A DNA stretch of 33,998 bases from an uncultured Arenimonas sp. (GTDB lineage: Bacteria > Pseudomonadota > Gammaproteobacteria > Xanthomonadales > Xanthomonadaceae), in the NCBI GenBank assembly GCA_946480565.1, contig CAMLKR010000010.1, positions 1 through 33,998 on the forward strand, written 5' to 3'. Under the pieces are notes generated by a model. The model saw nothing but the letters and a program-made list of their open reading frames with translations. It was not told the origin of the DNA and searched no databases. The position numbers were made by a program, and so were the translations under genes. Position 1 is the stretch's first letter, and every line of letters begins with the position of its first letter. Shown here piece by piece: positions 6,826 to 15,322 of the stretch.

Positions 6826-8652
6826 ATGCCCCGTTTCCATCGTTTGGCCGGCGCCGTTGCCTTGGCGCTCGGATGCGCCGGCGCCGCCCAGGCGCAAGAG
6901 TTCAGCAGCTTCGTCGTGTTCGGTGACAGCCTCAGCGACTCCGGCAACATCGCCGCCGCCACCCCGGGCCTGCCGCCGGGCAACAGCTTCACCACCAATC
7001 CCGATCCGGTCGCGGCGGAAATCATCGCGGCGGCCTTCGGCCTGCCGGGCACGAACTCGCTGGCCGGTGGCGCCAACTACGCCTGGGGCGGCGCCTGCGT
7101 GAACGCGGCCGGTGCCTGCCTCAACCCGGTGCCGAACATCCCGACCCAGGTGACCCAGTACCTGACCCCGCGCAGCGGCGCCGCCGATCCGAACGCGCTG
7201 TACAGCATCTGGGGCGGCGCCAACGACATCTTCGCCGCGCTCGGCACGCCGGCCACCGCGCAGGCGGCCACCGTCGCCGCGGCCACCGCCTACGTGCAGC
7301 AGATCGGCCGCCTGCAGGCCGCCGGCGCCAACTACATCATCGTCTACAACCTGCCCGACCTCGGCGTGACGCCGCAGTTCGCGACCAACCCGGCCTCGGG
7401 CACCATCAGCCAGATCACCGTGGTGTACAACACGGCGCTCAACACCGGCCTGGGCTCGCTGGGCGACGGCATCATCCCGATCAACACCTTCGGCCTGATC
7501 AACGAGATCCGCGCCAACCCGGGCCTGTACGGCTTCACCAACGTCACCGGCACCGCCTGCACGCCGGCCAACTCCGTGGCCTGCGGCCCGGCCGGCTCCG
7601 GCCTGCCGGCGACCTATGCGCCGGGCACCAACAACACCTTCCTGTTCGCCGACGGCGTGCACCCGACCGGCGCGGCCCACCGCATGCTGGCCAACGTGGT
7701 GCTGTCGACCCTGTCGGCGCCGGTGCAGGTGTCGTACGCGGGCGAAGGCGGCATCCAGGCGGCCGAGAACCACAGCCGTTCGGTCAACGACGAACTGATG
7801 TCCGACTTCCAGCTCGACCGCGAAGTGGGCAGCGTGCGCGGTTACGCCACGGTGCAGTACGGCGAGCAGGACTTCGACGGCAGCTCGGCTGTCACCGCCG
7901 GCAGTGCCGACGTGATGACCCTGACCCTGGGCGCCAACCACCGCGCCAGCGACAACGGCTACTGGGGCGTCGCGATCAGCCTGGGCAACCACGACAACGA
8001 CGTCGCCGGCGCCAACCTCGACAGCCGTCCGGTGCTGGCCTCGCTGCACGGCGCCCTGCGCTTCGGCGGTGGCGGTTACCTGAGTGGCGCGATCAGCGGC
8101 GGCAGCACCAGCGTCGACATCGAGCGCTACATCGAACTGGGCCCGAGCGTGCGCACCGAAACCGGCTCCACCAGCGCCAGCCAGCTCGGCGCCGAAGTCG
8201 GCTTCGGCTGGCTGTTCGGCCAGGCCGGCGGCCTGCAGCACGGCCCCTTCCTGGGCGCGCAGTGGATCCAGCAGGAAATCGACGGCTATACCGAAGACAA
8301 CGGCACCGCGACCTCGATGAACTTCAACGGCTTCGACCGCGATTCCCTGGTCAGCCGCGCCGGCTACCAGCTGATGGGCGGCAGCGCCGACGGCTTCCGC
8401 CCCTACGTGCGGGTGGCCTACAACGAGGAAAGCGAGGACGACCAGGTGGTGGTGAACGCCGGTTCGAACTCGATGCCGGGCCGCTTCACCCTCGGCGGCT
8501 ACACCCCGTCGCAGGACTGGATCAGCGCCGACGTCGGCTTCAACTGGGCCTTCAGCGAGAACACCACCGCGTTCTTTGCCTACACCGGCCGCTTCAGCGA
8601 CGACAGCCAAGAGCGCAACAGCGTCAGCCTGGGCCTGCGCACCACCTTCTGA
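6826..8652 (+). CDS. GDSL-family esterase autotransporter
   Basis: The 608-residue type Va autotransporter has a signal peptide (residues 1-24, cut after AQAQ). The SGNH/GDSL hydrolase passenger has block I FGDSLSDSGN (Ser35 nucleophile), block III GAND (131-134) and block V DGVHP (Asp276, His279). From about residue 330 an autotransporter beta-barrel ends in the hallmark C-terminal Phe (SLGLRTTF). This is the EstA-type architecture of Pseudomonas, in which the esterase stays displayed on the cell surface and acts on short- to medium-chain esters or lipids. An AGGAG site lies 8 bp before ATG, after a 191-bp leader region containing only a weak hairpin (GGGT/ACCC near 6640). A terminator follows, so it is monocistronic. 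Confidence 0.94.
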   Translation: MPRFHRLAGAVALALGCAGAAQAQEFSSFVVFGDSLSDSGNIAAATPGLPPGNSFTTNPDPVAAEIIAAAFGLPGTNSLAGGANYAWGGACVNAAGACLNPVPNIPTQVTQYLTPRSGAADPNALYSIWGGANDIFAALGTPATAQAATVAAATAYVQQIGRLQAAGANYIIVYNLPDLGVTPQFATNPASGTISQITVVYNTALNTGLGSLGDGIIPINTFGLINEIRANPGLYGFTNVTGTACTPANSVACGPAGSGLPATYAPGTNNTFLFADGVHPTGAAHRMLANVVLSTLSAPVQVSYAGEGGIQAAENHSRSVNDELMSDFQLDREVGSVRGYATVQYGEQDFDGSSAVTAGSADVMTLTLGANHRASDNGYWGVAISLGNHDNDVAGANLDSRPVLASLHGALRFGGGGYLSGAISGGSTSVDIERYIELGPSVRTETGSTSASQLGAEVGFGWLFGQAGGLQHGPFLGAQWIQQEIDGYTEDNGTATSMNFNGFDRDSLVSRAGYQLMGGSADGFRPYVRVAYNEESEDDQVVVNAGSNSMPGRFTLGGYTPSQDWISADVGFNWAFSENTTAFFAYTGRFSDDSQERNSVSLGLRTTF

Positions 8653-8674
8653 TCCATCGCGTCATCGTGTCGGG

Positions 8675-8705
8675 AAAGGCCGCCCTCCGGGGCGGCCTTT
8701 TTCTT
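8675..8705 (+). terminator. Intrinsic terminator of the GDSL autotransporter gene
   Basis: A 10-bp stem AAAGGCCGCC / GGCGGCCTTT (8675-8684 with 8691-8700) with a 6-nt loop runs into TTTTT (8698-8702), 22 bp after the stop codon. It is a classic rho-independent terminator on the plus strand. The A-tract on the 5' side gives some bidirectional capacity, but no minus-strand gene ends here. Confidence 0.92.
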
Positions 8706-8815
8706 GGCGCGCCCGCCGCACGAAACGCGACTTCCTGCCGGCATGACCTGGCACGTAATTGCGGCGCCACCGGCGCCTGACGATGATCTGGCTCCCCTTC
8801 GCACCGGACCCGACC

Positions 8816-9586
8816 ATGCCCACGCACGCCGCCCACGCCGCCACCTTCCATCGCCTGCACGTGCCCGGCCGGCCGCTGGTGCTGTTCAACGCCTGGGACG
8901 CGGGCTCCGCGCGCGCCATCGCCGAAGCCGGCGCGCCGGCGATCGCCACCGGCAGCTGGTCGGTGGCCGCGGCCCATGGCCATCCCGACGGTGAACAGCT
9001 GCCGCTGGACCTGGTGATCGCCAACCTGGCCCGCATCGTCGCCTCGACCGGCCTGCCGGTCACCGTCGACCTGGAAAGCGGCTACGGCGCCGACGCCGAA
9101 GCCGTGGGCGGCACGATCGCGCGGGCCATCGCTGCCGGCGCGGTCGGCGCCAACCTCGAAGACAGCTTCCCGGCCGACGGCAAGCTGCGCCCGATCGACG
9201 AACAGGCCGCGCGCCTGGCCGGCGCGCGCCGCGGCGCCGAAGCCGGCGGCCACGACTTCTTCCTCAACGCCCGCACCGACGTCTTCTTCCAGAAACCCGC
9301 CGACGCCCACGACGAGGCGATGGTGGCGCAGGCCATCGAACGCGCGCAGGCCTATGCCGCCGCCGGCGCCGACGGCATCTTCGTGCCGGGCCTGGTCGAC
9401 GAGGCGCTGATCGCCAGCCTGGTCCGCCAGAGCCCGCTGCCGGTGAACGTGATGGTCGGCGCCGGCTCACCCTCGAAGGAACGCCTCGCCGAACTCGGCG
9501 TCGCGCGCATCAGCCACGGGCCGGGGCCGTACCTGGCGATGATGAAGCAGCTGGAGGCGGCGGCGCGGGTGGCGATGGCCTACTGA
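8816..9586 (+). CDS. Isocitrate lyase/PEP mutase family protein
   Basis: The 256-residue TIM-barrel enzyme belongs to the PEP mutase/isocitrate lyase superfamily. Visible motifs: LFNAWDAGSAR (24-33), ATGSWSVAAAHGHPDGE (44-60), the metal-binding VDLESGYG (84-91, Asp85), NLEDSF (113-118, Glu115) and ARTDVFF. The isocitrate lyase catalytic KKCGH motif is absent, so a glyoxylate-cycle role is unlikely. Members of this branch cleave or rearrange C-C or P-C bonds in 2-oxo or dicarboxylic acids; the substrate cannot be fixed here. The start is uncertain: in-frame ATGs exist at 8759 and 8783. 8816 is chosen because family members begin shortly before the FHRLH..PLVLFNAWD segment. No start has a good ribosome site. 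It lies between a terminator and the convergent tamB. Confidence 0.85.
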   Translation: MPTHAAHAATFHRLHVPGRPLVLFNAWDAGSARAIAEAGAPAIATGSWSVAAAHGHPDGEQLPLDLVIANLARIVASTGLPVTVDLESGYGADAEAVGGTIARAIAAGAVGANLEDSFPADGKLRPIDEQAARLAGARRGAEAGGHDFFLNARTDVFFQKPADAHDEAMVAQAIERAQAYAAAGADGIFVPGLVDEALIASLVRQSPLPVNVMVGAGSPSKERLAELGVARISHGPGPYLAMMKQLEAAARVAMAY

Positions 9587-9595
9587 CCCGGGACG

Positions 9596-12500
9596 TTACT
9601 TCTCCCGCCGCCAGTTCAACGACGCCGCACTCTCGTTCCCCGACTCGATGCTGATGTCGAAGCCGCGTGTCAGCAGGTACTTCAGCGTCACCACCTGGCC
9701 GGTGCCGATCAGGGACACGCCGTAGCTCAGGAACAGGCGCGGCGACACGTACTTGCCGATGGTGAAGGTGGCGCCGCCGAGGTTGCGCGAGTCGGTGACG
9801 CCGGCTTCGTCCAGGCCCAGCTGGGCGCCGAGCTGCTGCGCCACCAGGTTGCCGCCGGCGCCCAGGGCCAGGGCGGTGGCGCTGAGCTGTTCGCTTTCGT
9901 TGCTGGTGGTGGTGCTGAGCGGGCGGCCGAACACCAGCCAGGACAGCGCCTCGCTGGTTTCCATCGCCGGTGACGACACCACGGTGGTCTCGGGACGGCG
10001 CGCGGTGCCGCGCACCTGCACGCCGACGGTGACCTGGTCGAAGTCGCGCTCGGCGCGGATGTCGAGCGTCGGGTTGTCGTAGGGCGAGTCCGCGAAGCCC
10101 AGGCGCGCGCGCTGGATGTCCAGGGCCTGGCCGTAGGCGCGGTACTTGCCGCTGACCTGCAGGGTGCCGCTGGCGGTGGCGCGGCGGCCGGGACGTTCGC
10201 GCAGGGCGATCTCGCCGGTCATCGCGCCGTCCAGGCCGAAGCCCTTCAGCTTCACGTCCTCGCCCAGGCGCACGCTGAAGTCGAGGTCCAGCGGCGTCGC
10301 GCGTTCGCGCGGGCCGTCCAGCGGGTCGACCACTACCACGTCGGGCGACACGGTGACGTCGGAATCCAGCGCCTCCAGGTCCACGCGCGCCTCGGGCACG
10401 TCCAGCCGGCCGCGCACTTCCAGCAGGCCGTCCAGCCAGCGCAGCGTCAGGTCGGGGTTGGCGATGACATAGAGTTCGGGCGTGCTGGCCAGGGTCACCT
10501 GTTCGCCCATCAGCACCAGCTGCAGCGGCGCCGTGTCGTCGCGGAAGTTCAGGCTGCCGTCCAGGCGCAGCACGCCTTCGCCCGAGGCGACGCGGCCGTC
10601 CACGCGCACGGCGCCGTCGGCGGTGCCGACCAGTTCGGCCTCGCCCTCGCGCAGCTTCAGGCCCAGCGCGGGCAGTTCGGCCGCGAACTGCTGCAGCCGC
10701 GCCTGGCCAGAAAACGCCGGTTCGGCGCGCGTGCCGGCGATCTGCATCCGGCCCTGCAGGCGGCCGGTGGGGCCGGCCAGGTCTTCGGAATACAGCTCCA
10801 GCCAGGTGAGGTCGCGCACGTCGAGTTGGAGTTCGCCGTCCATGGCCGCGGTATCCGCCAAGCCGGTGCGCAGCCGGGCGCGGACCTGGCCCTCGTCGGC
10901 CAGCGCGGCCGCCAGTTCGCCCTCGACGGTGTCGCCGGTGAGGCGCAGCTGTACGTCCAGGCCGGTGTAGCTGAAGACTTCGCGCTCCAGGTCCTCGTCC
11001 AGGCGCAGGGCGCCACGGTCCGATGTCAGCCGGCCCTCGCCGCGCCAGGTGCCGTCGCGCCCGCGCTGCAGGTCGGCGCGCAGGTCCAGGCGGCCGTCGA
11101 TCTGCAGCACCAGCGATTCGTCGGGCGTGAGCCAGGGCTGCGCCAGCGCGAGCGGCAGGGCCTCGCCTTCGATGGTCGCGGAATTGCCGTCGGCGGCCAG
11201 GCAGAGCCGGCCGTCCATGGCTTCGGCGACGAAGCAGCTGCGATCGAGCTGCAGCACCCTCGGGCCGTACCGGAAGCCGGCGCCGTCCTGCAGCGTCAGC
11301 ACCGGCGCCTGTTTTGCGGCCAGGCGCAGCTGCTCGACGCGGCCGCGCCACTCGGCGCCGCTGCGCGCCACATTACCGGCCAGCGACAGCTCGCCGAGAT
11401 CGCCGGCCGCCGCGCCCTGCAGCTGCATCGCCGCCAGGCTGCCGGTGCCGCGCACATCCGCACGGTCGAGCGCGAGGCCGCCCAGCCGCAGGCCTACGCC
11501 CGACACTTCGAACGCGCCTGCGTCGCCGCGCGCGGGCAGGCGGCCTGAAAGACGCAATCGCTCGGCGCGCTGTTCGTTCCAGGCCAGGTCGGCGCCCTGC
11601 AGTTCGGCGGCGTAGTCGAGCGCGTTCGCCGGGCCGCGCAGCTGCACGCGGCCGTCGAGCAGGCCGCTGGCGCCGGCGACCAGGTCGGAAACATCCAGCG
11701 GCGCGAACTCCGCGTCCAGGTCGTAGACCGCGCCGAACCCGCCGCGCACGCCGACCACGCTGCGGCCGATGCGCAGGGCGGCGTCGCCGCGGCCGCGGTC
11801 GCCGTTCCATTCGGCCGAAAGGCGGCCGGACACCGGGCGCTCGCGCAGTTGGCCGGACAGGCTTTCCAGCTGGGCCCGGCCGGCCCACTGGCCGTCCTCG
11901 CGCTGGCGGGCGTCGGCGACCAGGGCGCCGCTGATCGCTCCCGGATAGTCGGGCAGGAAATAGCCGGGGTCGAAGCCCGACAGGGCCGCGTCGACGTCGA
12001 AGGCCAGGGCTGGCGCCCAGCGCACACTGCCGCGGCCGTCGAGCGCGCCGGTGGGCGTGTCGGCGCGCAGGGTGCGCAGCGTCAGCTGTTCGCTGTCGCC
12101 GATGCCTTCGACCTGCACCTGCGCCTGTTCGCCGGCGCGCGCCAGCGTGGCCTCGCCGGCCAGCGACCAGTGTTCGAAGGTGCCGGCGGCGTGCAGTTCG
12201 CCGCTGGCGGTCACGGTCGAGGCGCCCGGTTCGGAGGTGGCGGGCTCCAGGCGCAGGCCCGGGCTGCGCAGCACGGTGTCGAAGGCGGCGCGCTCGCCGT
12301 CCAGCAGCAGTTTGCCGCTCAGTTGCAGCGGGCCCTGGGGCAGCACCAGGTTCAGCGAATCGGCCTGCAGCATCTGGCGCGCCAGCACCAGCTGCGAGGG
12401 CTCAATGCCGACGCGCCAGTCGCCCTGGCTCAGTTCGCCCTGCAGTCGCGCGTCGCCGCCGCGGCCGCTGGCGTCGAGCTGCCAGGCCCAGGGCGCGCCG

Positions 12501-13360
12501 GGCGCGGCGCCGAACAGCGCGGCGTCGAAACCTTCAGCCTGCGAACTGAAGGTCCACACCGGCACCGCGGCCGATTCGCGCAGGTCGAGGCTGAGCGACA
12601 GCGGTTCGGGCGCGCGGCCGGCGAGGTCGAGCTGCATCTGTTCCAGGTCGCCCTTCGCGCTCAGCTGCAGGTTCGCGGCCGGCGTGGTGCCGGTGGCGGC
12701 GACCGACCAGGTGGCGGCGAGGTCGGTGCGGTAGCCGCGGTCGGGCCGGTATGCCCCCTTCAGCGTGAGCCGGCCGCGGTTGCTGTCCAGCGCCAGCGAT
12801 TCGGTTTCGAAGCCGTCGCCGACCAGGCGCAGGCCGGTGGCGTCGAGCGTGGTGATGTCCACCAGTGCTTCGCCGTCGCGTTCGATGCGCAGGCCGTCCA
12901 CGTCCACGCGCTCGCTGCGGATGCGCAGCGGCATCGGCAGGCGCGGCAGCACCTCGGGCCAGGTGGGCAGGGCGAAGGCTTCGTCGGCGCCGGGCGGTAG
13001 CACCAGCACGGCGCCGTCCACTTCCAGGCGGTCCAGCTGCAGGCGGCGGCCCAGCACCGGCAGCACGTCGGGGTCCAGCAGCACGCGCTCGGCGGTGAAG
13101 GTGACGCCGCCGTGCGAATAGCGCAGGCCGAAAAGCTCCATCGGCCCGCTGACCGTGCCTTCGGCGCGCTGCCAGCTCAGCGAATCCGGCGGCAGCAGGC
13201 CGAGCACGCGGCCGAACAGGGTGTCGCGGCCGGCGGTGGTCTGCAGTAGCCAGAGCAGCAGCACGATCGCCGCCACGCCCAGCAGGATCGAACCCAGCCC
13301 GATGCGCCGCGACCAGCGGCGGGCGAAGGAACGCTGCGGTTTCGGGGCCGGCGCGCTCAC
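9596..13360 (-). CDS. tamB: Translocation and assembly module protein TamB
   Basis: The 1254-residue inner-membrane-anchored AsmA/VPS13-like protein has an N-terminal membrane anchor (SILLGVAAIVLLLWLLQ, about residues 24-40). A long stretch of beta-rich repeats follows that should form a hydrophobic groove spanning the periplasm. The C-terminal DUF490 domain contains SWLVFGRPLS, LALGAGGNLVAQQLGAQLG and FDISIESGNESAASLNWR, the conserved TamA-interacting end. Known role: with TamA it supports outer-membrane protein assembly, and TamB-like proteins move phospholipid to the outer membrane. The start is GTG at 13360, overlapping the tamA stop in GTGA. The frame is open 186 codons further upstream, but that stretch lies inside tamA and does not resemble TamB. 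It forms an operon with tamA and converges on the ICL-family gene with a 9-bp gap. Confidence 0.96.
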   Translation of the reverse strand: MSAPAPKPQRSFARRWSRRIGLGSILLGVAAIVLLLWLLQTTAGRDTLFGRVLGLLPPDSLSWQRAEGTVSGPMELFGLRYSHGGVTFTAERVLLDPDVLPVLGRRLQLDRLEVDGAVLVLPPGADEAFALPTWPEVLPRLPMPLRIRSERVDVDGLRIERDGEALVDITTLDATGLRLVGDGFETESLALDSNRGRLTLKGAYRPDRGYRTDLAATWSVAATGTTPAANLQLSAKGDLEQMQLDLAGRAPEPLSLSLDLRESAAVPVWTFSSQAEGFDAALFGAAPGAPWAWQLDASGRGGDARLQGELSQGDWRVGIEPSQLVLARQMLQADSLNLVLPQGPLQLSGKLLLDGERAAFDTVLRSPGLRLEPATSEPGASTVTASGELHAAGTFEHWSLAGEATLARAGEQAQVQVEGIGDSEQLTLRTLRADTPTGALDGRGSVRWAPALAFDVDAALSGFDPGYFLPDYPGAISGALVADARQREDGQWAGRAQLESLSGQLRERPVSGRLSAEWNGDRGRGDAALRIGRSVVGVRGGFGAVYDLDAEFAPLDVSDLVAGASGLLDGRVQLRGPANALDYAAELQGADLAWNEQRAERLRLSGRLPARGDAGAFEVSGVGLRLGGLALDRADVRGTGSLAAMQLQGAAAGDLGELSLAGNVARSGAEWRGRVEQLRLAAKQAPVLTLQDGAGFRYGPRVLQLDRSCFVAEAMDGRLCLAADGNSATIEGEALPLALAQPWLTPDESLVLQIDGRLDLRADLQRGRDGTWRGEGRLTSDRGALRLDEDLEREVFSYTGLDVQLRLTGDTVEGELAAALADEGQVRARLRTGLADTAAMDGELQLDVRDLTWLELYSEDLAGPTGRLQGRMQIAGTRAEPAFSGQARLQQFAAELPALGLKLREGEAELVGTADGAVRVDGRVASGEGVLRLDGSLNFRDDTAPLQLVLMGEQVTLASTPELYVIANPDLTLRWLDGLLEVRGRLDVPEARVDLEALDSDVTVSPDVVVVDPLDGPRERATPLDLDFSVRLGEDVKLKGFGLDGAMTGEIALRERPGRRATASGTLQVSGKYRAYGQALDIQRARLGFADSPYDNPTLDIRAERDFDQVTVGVQVRGTARRPETTVVSSPAMETSEALSWLVFGRPLSTTTSNESEQLSATALALGAGGNLVAQQLGAQLGLDEAGVTDSRNLGGATFTIGKYVSPRLFLSYGVSLIGTGQVVTLKYLLTRGFDISIESGNESAASLNWRREK

Positions 13361-15132
13361 AGATCCGGCCCGATGTTCAGGTGCAGGCGCACGCTCTGCT
13401 GGGCGGCGTCGCCGAAGCCGTGCGCCACGTCCAGCCGTACCGGCCCCACCGGCGAACGCCAGCGCAGGCCGACGCCGACGCCCACTTCGGCCTCGAAGGT
13501 CTCGTCGAAGGCATCGCCGGCGTCCACGAACACCGCGCCGCCCCATTCGCGGCTGAACATGCGCTCGAACTCGGCGCTGACCACCGCCAGGTGTTTGCCG
13601 CCGAACACGTAGCGGCGGCCGTCGGCGGTTTCGATGAACTGGCCGATCTCCTTGTAGCCGTAGCCGCGCACGCTGCGGTCGCCGCCGGCGTAGAAGCGCA
13701 GCGAAGGCGGGAAGTCCGGGAACTGGCCGCTCACCGTGGTGCCGGCCTCGGCGCGCAGCAGCAGCCGGTTGCGGCGGCCGAAGCCGCGGATCCAGCGGCC
13801 CTCGGCGCGCATCTGCAGGAAGTCGATGTCCGAGCCCAGCGCGGTGTTGCCGCCGCGCACTTCCACTGTCAGGCCCAGGGCGCGGCGCGGGTAGAGCAGG
13901 TCGTCGGCCTGCGACCACTGCGCCAGCAGCGAGGGATACACCAGGGTGCTGTAGGCGTAGTCGAAGCCGGTTTCGGCGTCCTCGAAACGTTCGCGGCGGT
14001 AGTTCAGGGCCGCGGTCAGGTTCCAGTCGCCCAGCCGGCCGCTGCGGCTGCCGACCAGTTCGAACAGCTGGCTGCTGATGCCGTCGATCTCTTCCTCGCG
14101 CGCGCTGGCCGAGGCCGTGTACCAGCCGTCTAGCCAGGCGAAGGCGGGGATGCGGTACTGCACGGTGACGTCGCTGCGCCGCTGCGCCAGGCTGGCCAGG
14201 CTGCGCAGCTTGTGGCCGCGGTTGTTCACCCAGCGCCGCTCCAGGCCGAAGGTCAGGCCCAGGCCGGTGTCGGTGCCGTAGCGCACGCCGGCGGAGTAGA
14301 TGTTGCGCTTGCCCGGCGCCAGCGCCACCTTCACCGGCACGCGGCGCTCGCCGTCGGCGGCCTTGGGCTCGGCGGTGATGTCGATGGCGCTGAAGTAGTC
14401 GAGCTCGGACAGCGACTTCTGCAGGGCCAGCAGTTCCTTCTGGTCATAGGCCTCGCCGGGCGTCCAGGGGACCAGCTTTTCCAGCAGGCCGGGGCGGAAC
14501 TGATGGCCCTCGAAGCGCGCCTCGCCCAGCCGGTAGCGTTCGCCGCTGCTCCAGGCCAGGTCGATGTCGGCGGCGCGTTCGGCGCGATGCACTTCCACCC
14601 GGTGCACGGTCTGCTCGGCGTCGAAATAGCCGCGTTCGGCCAGGGCGCGGTCCATCGCGGCCTTGCTGTCTTCGTAGGTGCCGTGGTGGAAGGGCTGGTC
14701 CTGGCGCGGGCGGAAGCGCTGCAGGCGACGCATCAGGGCGCTGTCGGCCCCGGCCGGGCCGGTCAGCGCGATCGAGCGTTCGCGCACGCGCACCGGTTCG
14801 CCGGGAGCGATGGTGATGCGCACGGTCACCCGTTCGCCGTCGCGCTGCACCTCGGTGCGGATGTCCGGCTCGTAATGGCCGAAAGGTTCGAGCGCGGCGC
14901 GGACCTCGCGCGGCGTGCGCCGCAGCAGGTAGGACAGGCGGCTTTCGCTCAGGGACTTGCGGCGGTTGGGGTTGAGCCGCTCCAGCGCCAGCCCGTCGGC
15001 GACGTTGTCGCGCATCTCCTCGTCCTCGAGGCCGACGATCTCCACCGCTTCCAGCTCCAGCGCGGTGGCCGCGGGCGCGGACAGCAGCAGGGCGGCGAGC
15101 AGCAGCAGGCGGGCGGGGGGCGTTGTCGGCAT
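13357..15132 (-). CDS. tamA: Outer-membrane translocation and assembly module protein TamA
   Basis: The 591-residue Omp85-family protein (E. coli TamA 577) has a signal peptide (residues 1-24, ending APAATA). Three POTRA domains span about 25-270. A 16-strand beta-barrel surface-antigen domain follows, with the lid-loop motif VRGYGY at about 488-493 and the terminal strand VRLHLNIGPDL. It sits in the outer membrane and partners TamB. The ATG at 15132 gives a clean signal peptide; the upstream in-frame extension to 15384 is Arg-rich and runs into the divergent receptor gene. A -10-like TTATCC (15147-15142) lies 9-15 bp before the ATG, implying a very short leader if used. It overlaps tamB by four bases. 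Confidence 0.96.
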   Translation of the reverse strand: MPTTPPARLLLLAALLLSAPAATALELEAVEIVGLEDEEMRDNVADGLALERLNPNRRKSLSESRLSYLLRRTPREVRAALEPFGHYEPDIRTEVQRDGERVTVRITIAPGEPVRVRERSIALTGPAGADSALMRRLQRFRPRQDQPFHHGTYEDSKAAMDRALAERGYFDAEQTVHRVEVHRAERAADIDLAWSSGERYRLGEARFEGHQFRPGLLEKLVPWTPGEAYDQKELLALQKSLSELDYFSAIDITAEPKAADGERRVPVKVALAPGKRNIYSAGVRYGTDTGLGLTFGLERRWVNNRGHKLRSLASLAQRRSDVTVQYRIPAFAWLDGWYTASASAREEEIDGISSQLFELVGSRSGRLGDWNLTAALNYRRERFEDAETGFDYAYSTLVYPSLLAQWSQADDLLYPRRALGLTVEVRGGNTALGSDIDFLQMRAEGRWIRGFGRRNRLLLRAEAGTTVSGQFPDFPPSLRFYAGGDRSVRGYGYKEIGQFIETADGRRYVFGGKHLAVVSAEFERMFSREWGGAVFVDAGDAFDETFEAEVGVGVGLRWRSPVGPVRLDVAHGFGDAAQQSVRLHLNIGPDL

Positions 15133-15236
15133 GCGCGGCAAGGATAACCGCTGGGGATGTTCGGACTTCGCGACGGCGGCGACGTCCCCGACCTCTCGTT
15201 CCGGTGCCGGTCGGCCGGCAGGAAAGAATTTCCCTC

Positions 15237-15265
15237 TTGCGTCCGCCGTCCCGCGCAAATAAGAT
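15237..15265 (+). promoter_or_regulatory. Sigma70-type promoter of the iron-uptake operon
   Basis: TTGCGT (15237-15242) and TAAGAT (15260-15265) are spaced exactly 17 bp. Each is an imperfect match to TTGACA/TATAAT. The start site would fall near 15272, giving a leader of about 50 nt for the receptor gene. The -10 lies within the Fur box, as expected for repression by polymerase exclusion. A small dyad GGAAA-GAA-TTTCC (15221-15233) sits just upstream. Confidence 0.5.
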
Positions 15266-15276
15266 TGATTCGCATT
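15257..15276 (+). promoter_or_regulatory. Fur box
   Basis: AAATAAGATTGATTCGCATT differs from the common Fur operator form AAATGAGAATGATTCGCATT at two positions and is an imperfect dyad in otherwise GC-rich DNA. It lies 46 bp upstream of the TonB-dependent receptor ATG and overlaps the predicted -10. The receptor gene should therefore be repressed by Fe(II)-Fur and induced by iron starvation. The site is 124 bp from the divergent tamA start and probably does not control it. Confidence 0.82.
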
Positions 15277-15322
15277 AGCTAGCCGCAACGGCCAAGCCAG
15301 CCCCTTTCCACGGAAGTCCCGA

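Noticed and set aside
13361..13918. Upstream in-frame extension of tamB by 186 codons
   Set aside because: It lies entirely within tamA, translates to Arg/Pro-rich low-complexity sequence and would precede the natural membrane anchor. GTG at 13360 in the GTGA overlap fits better.
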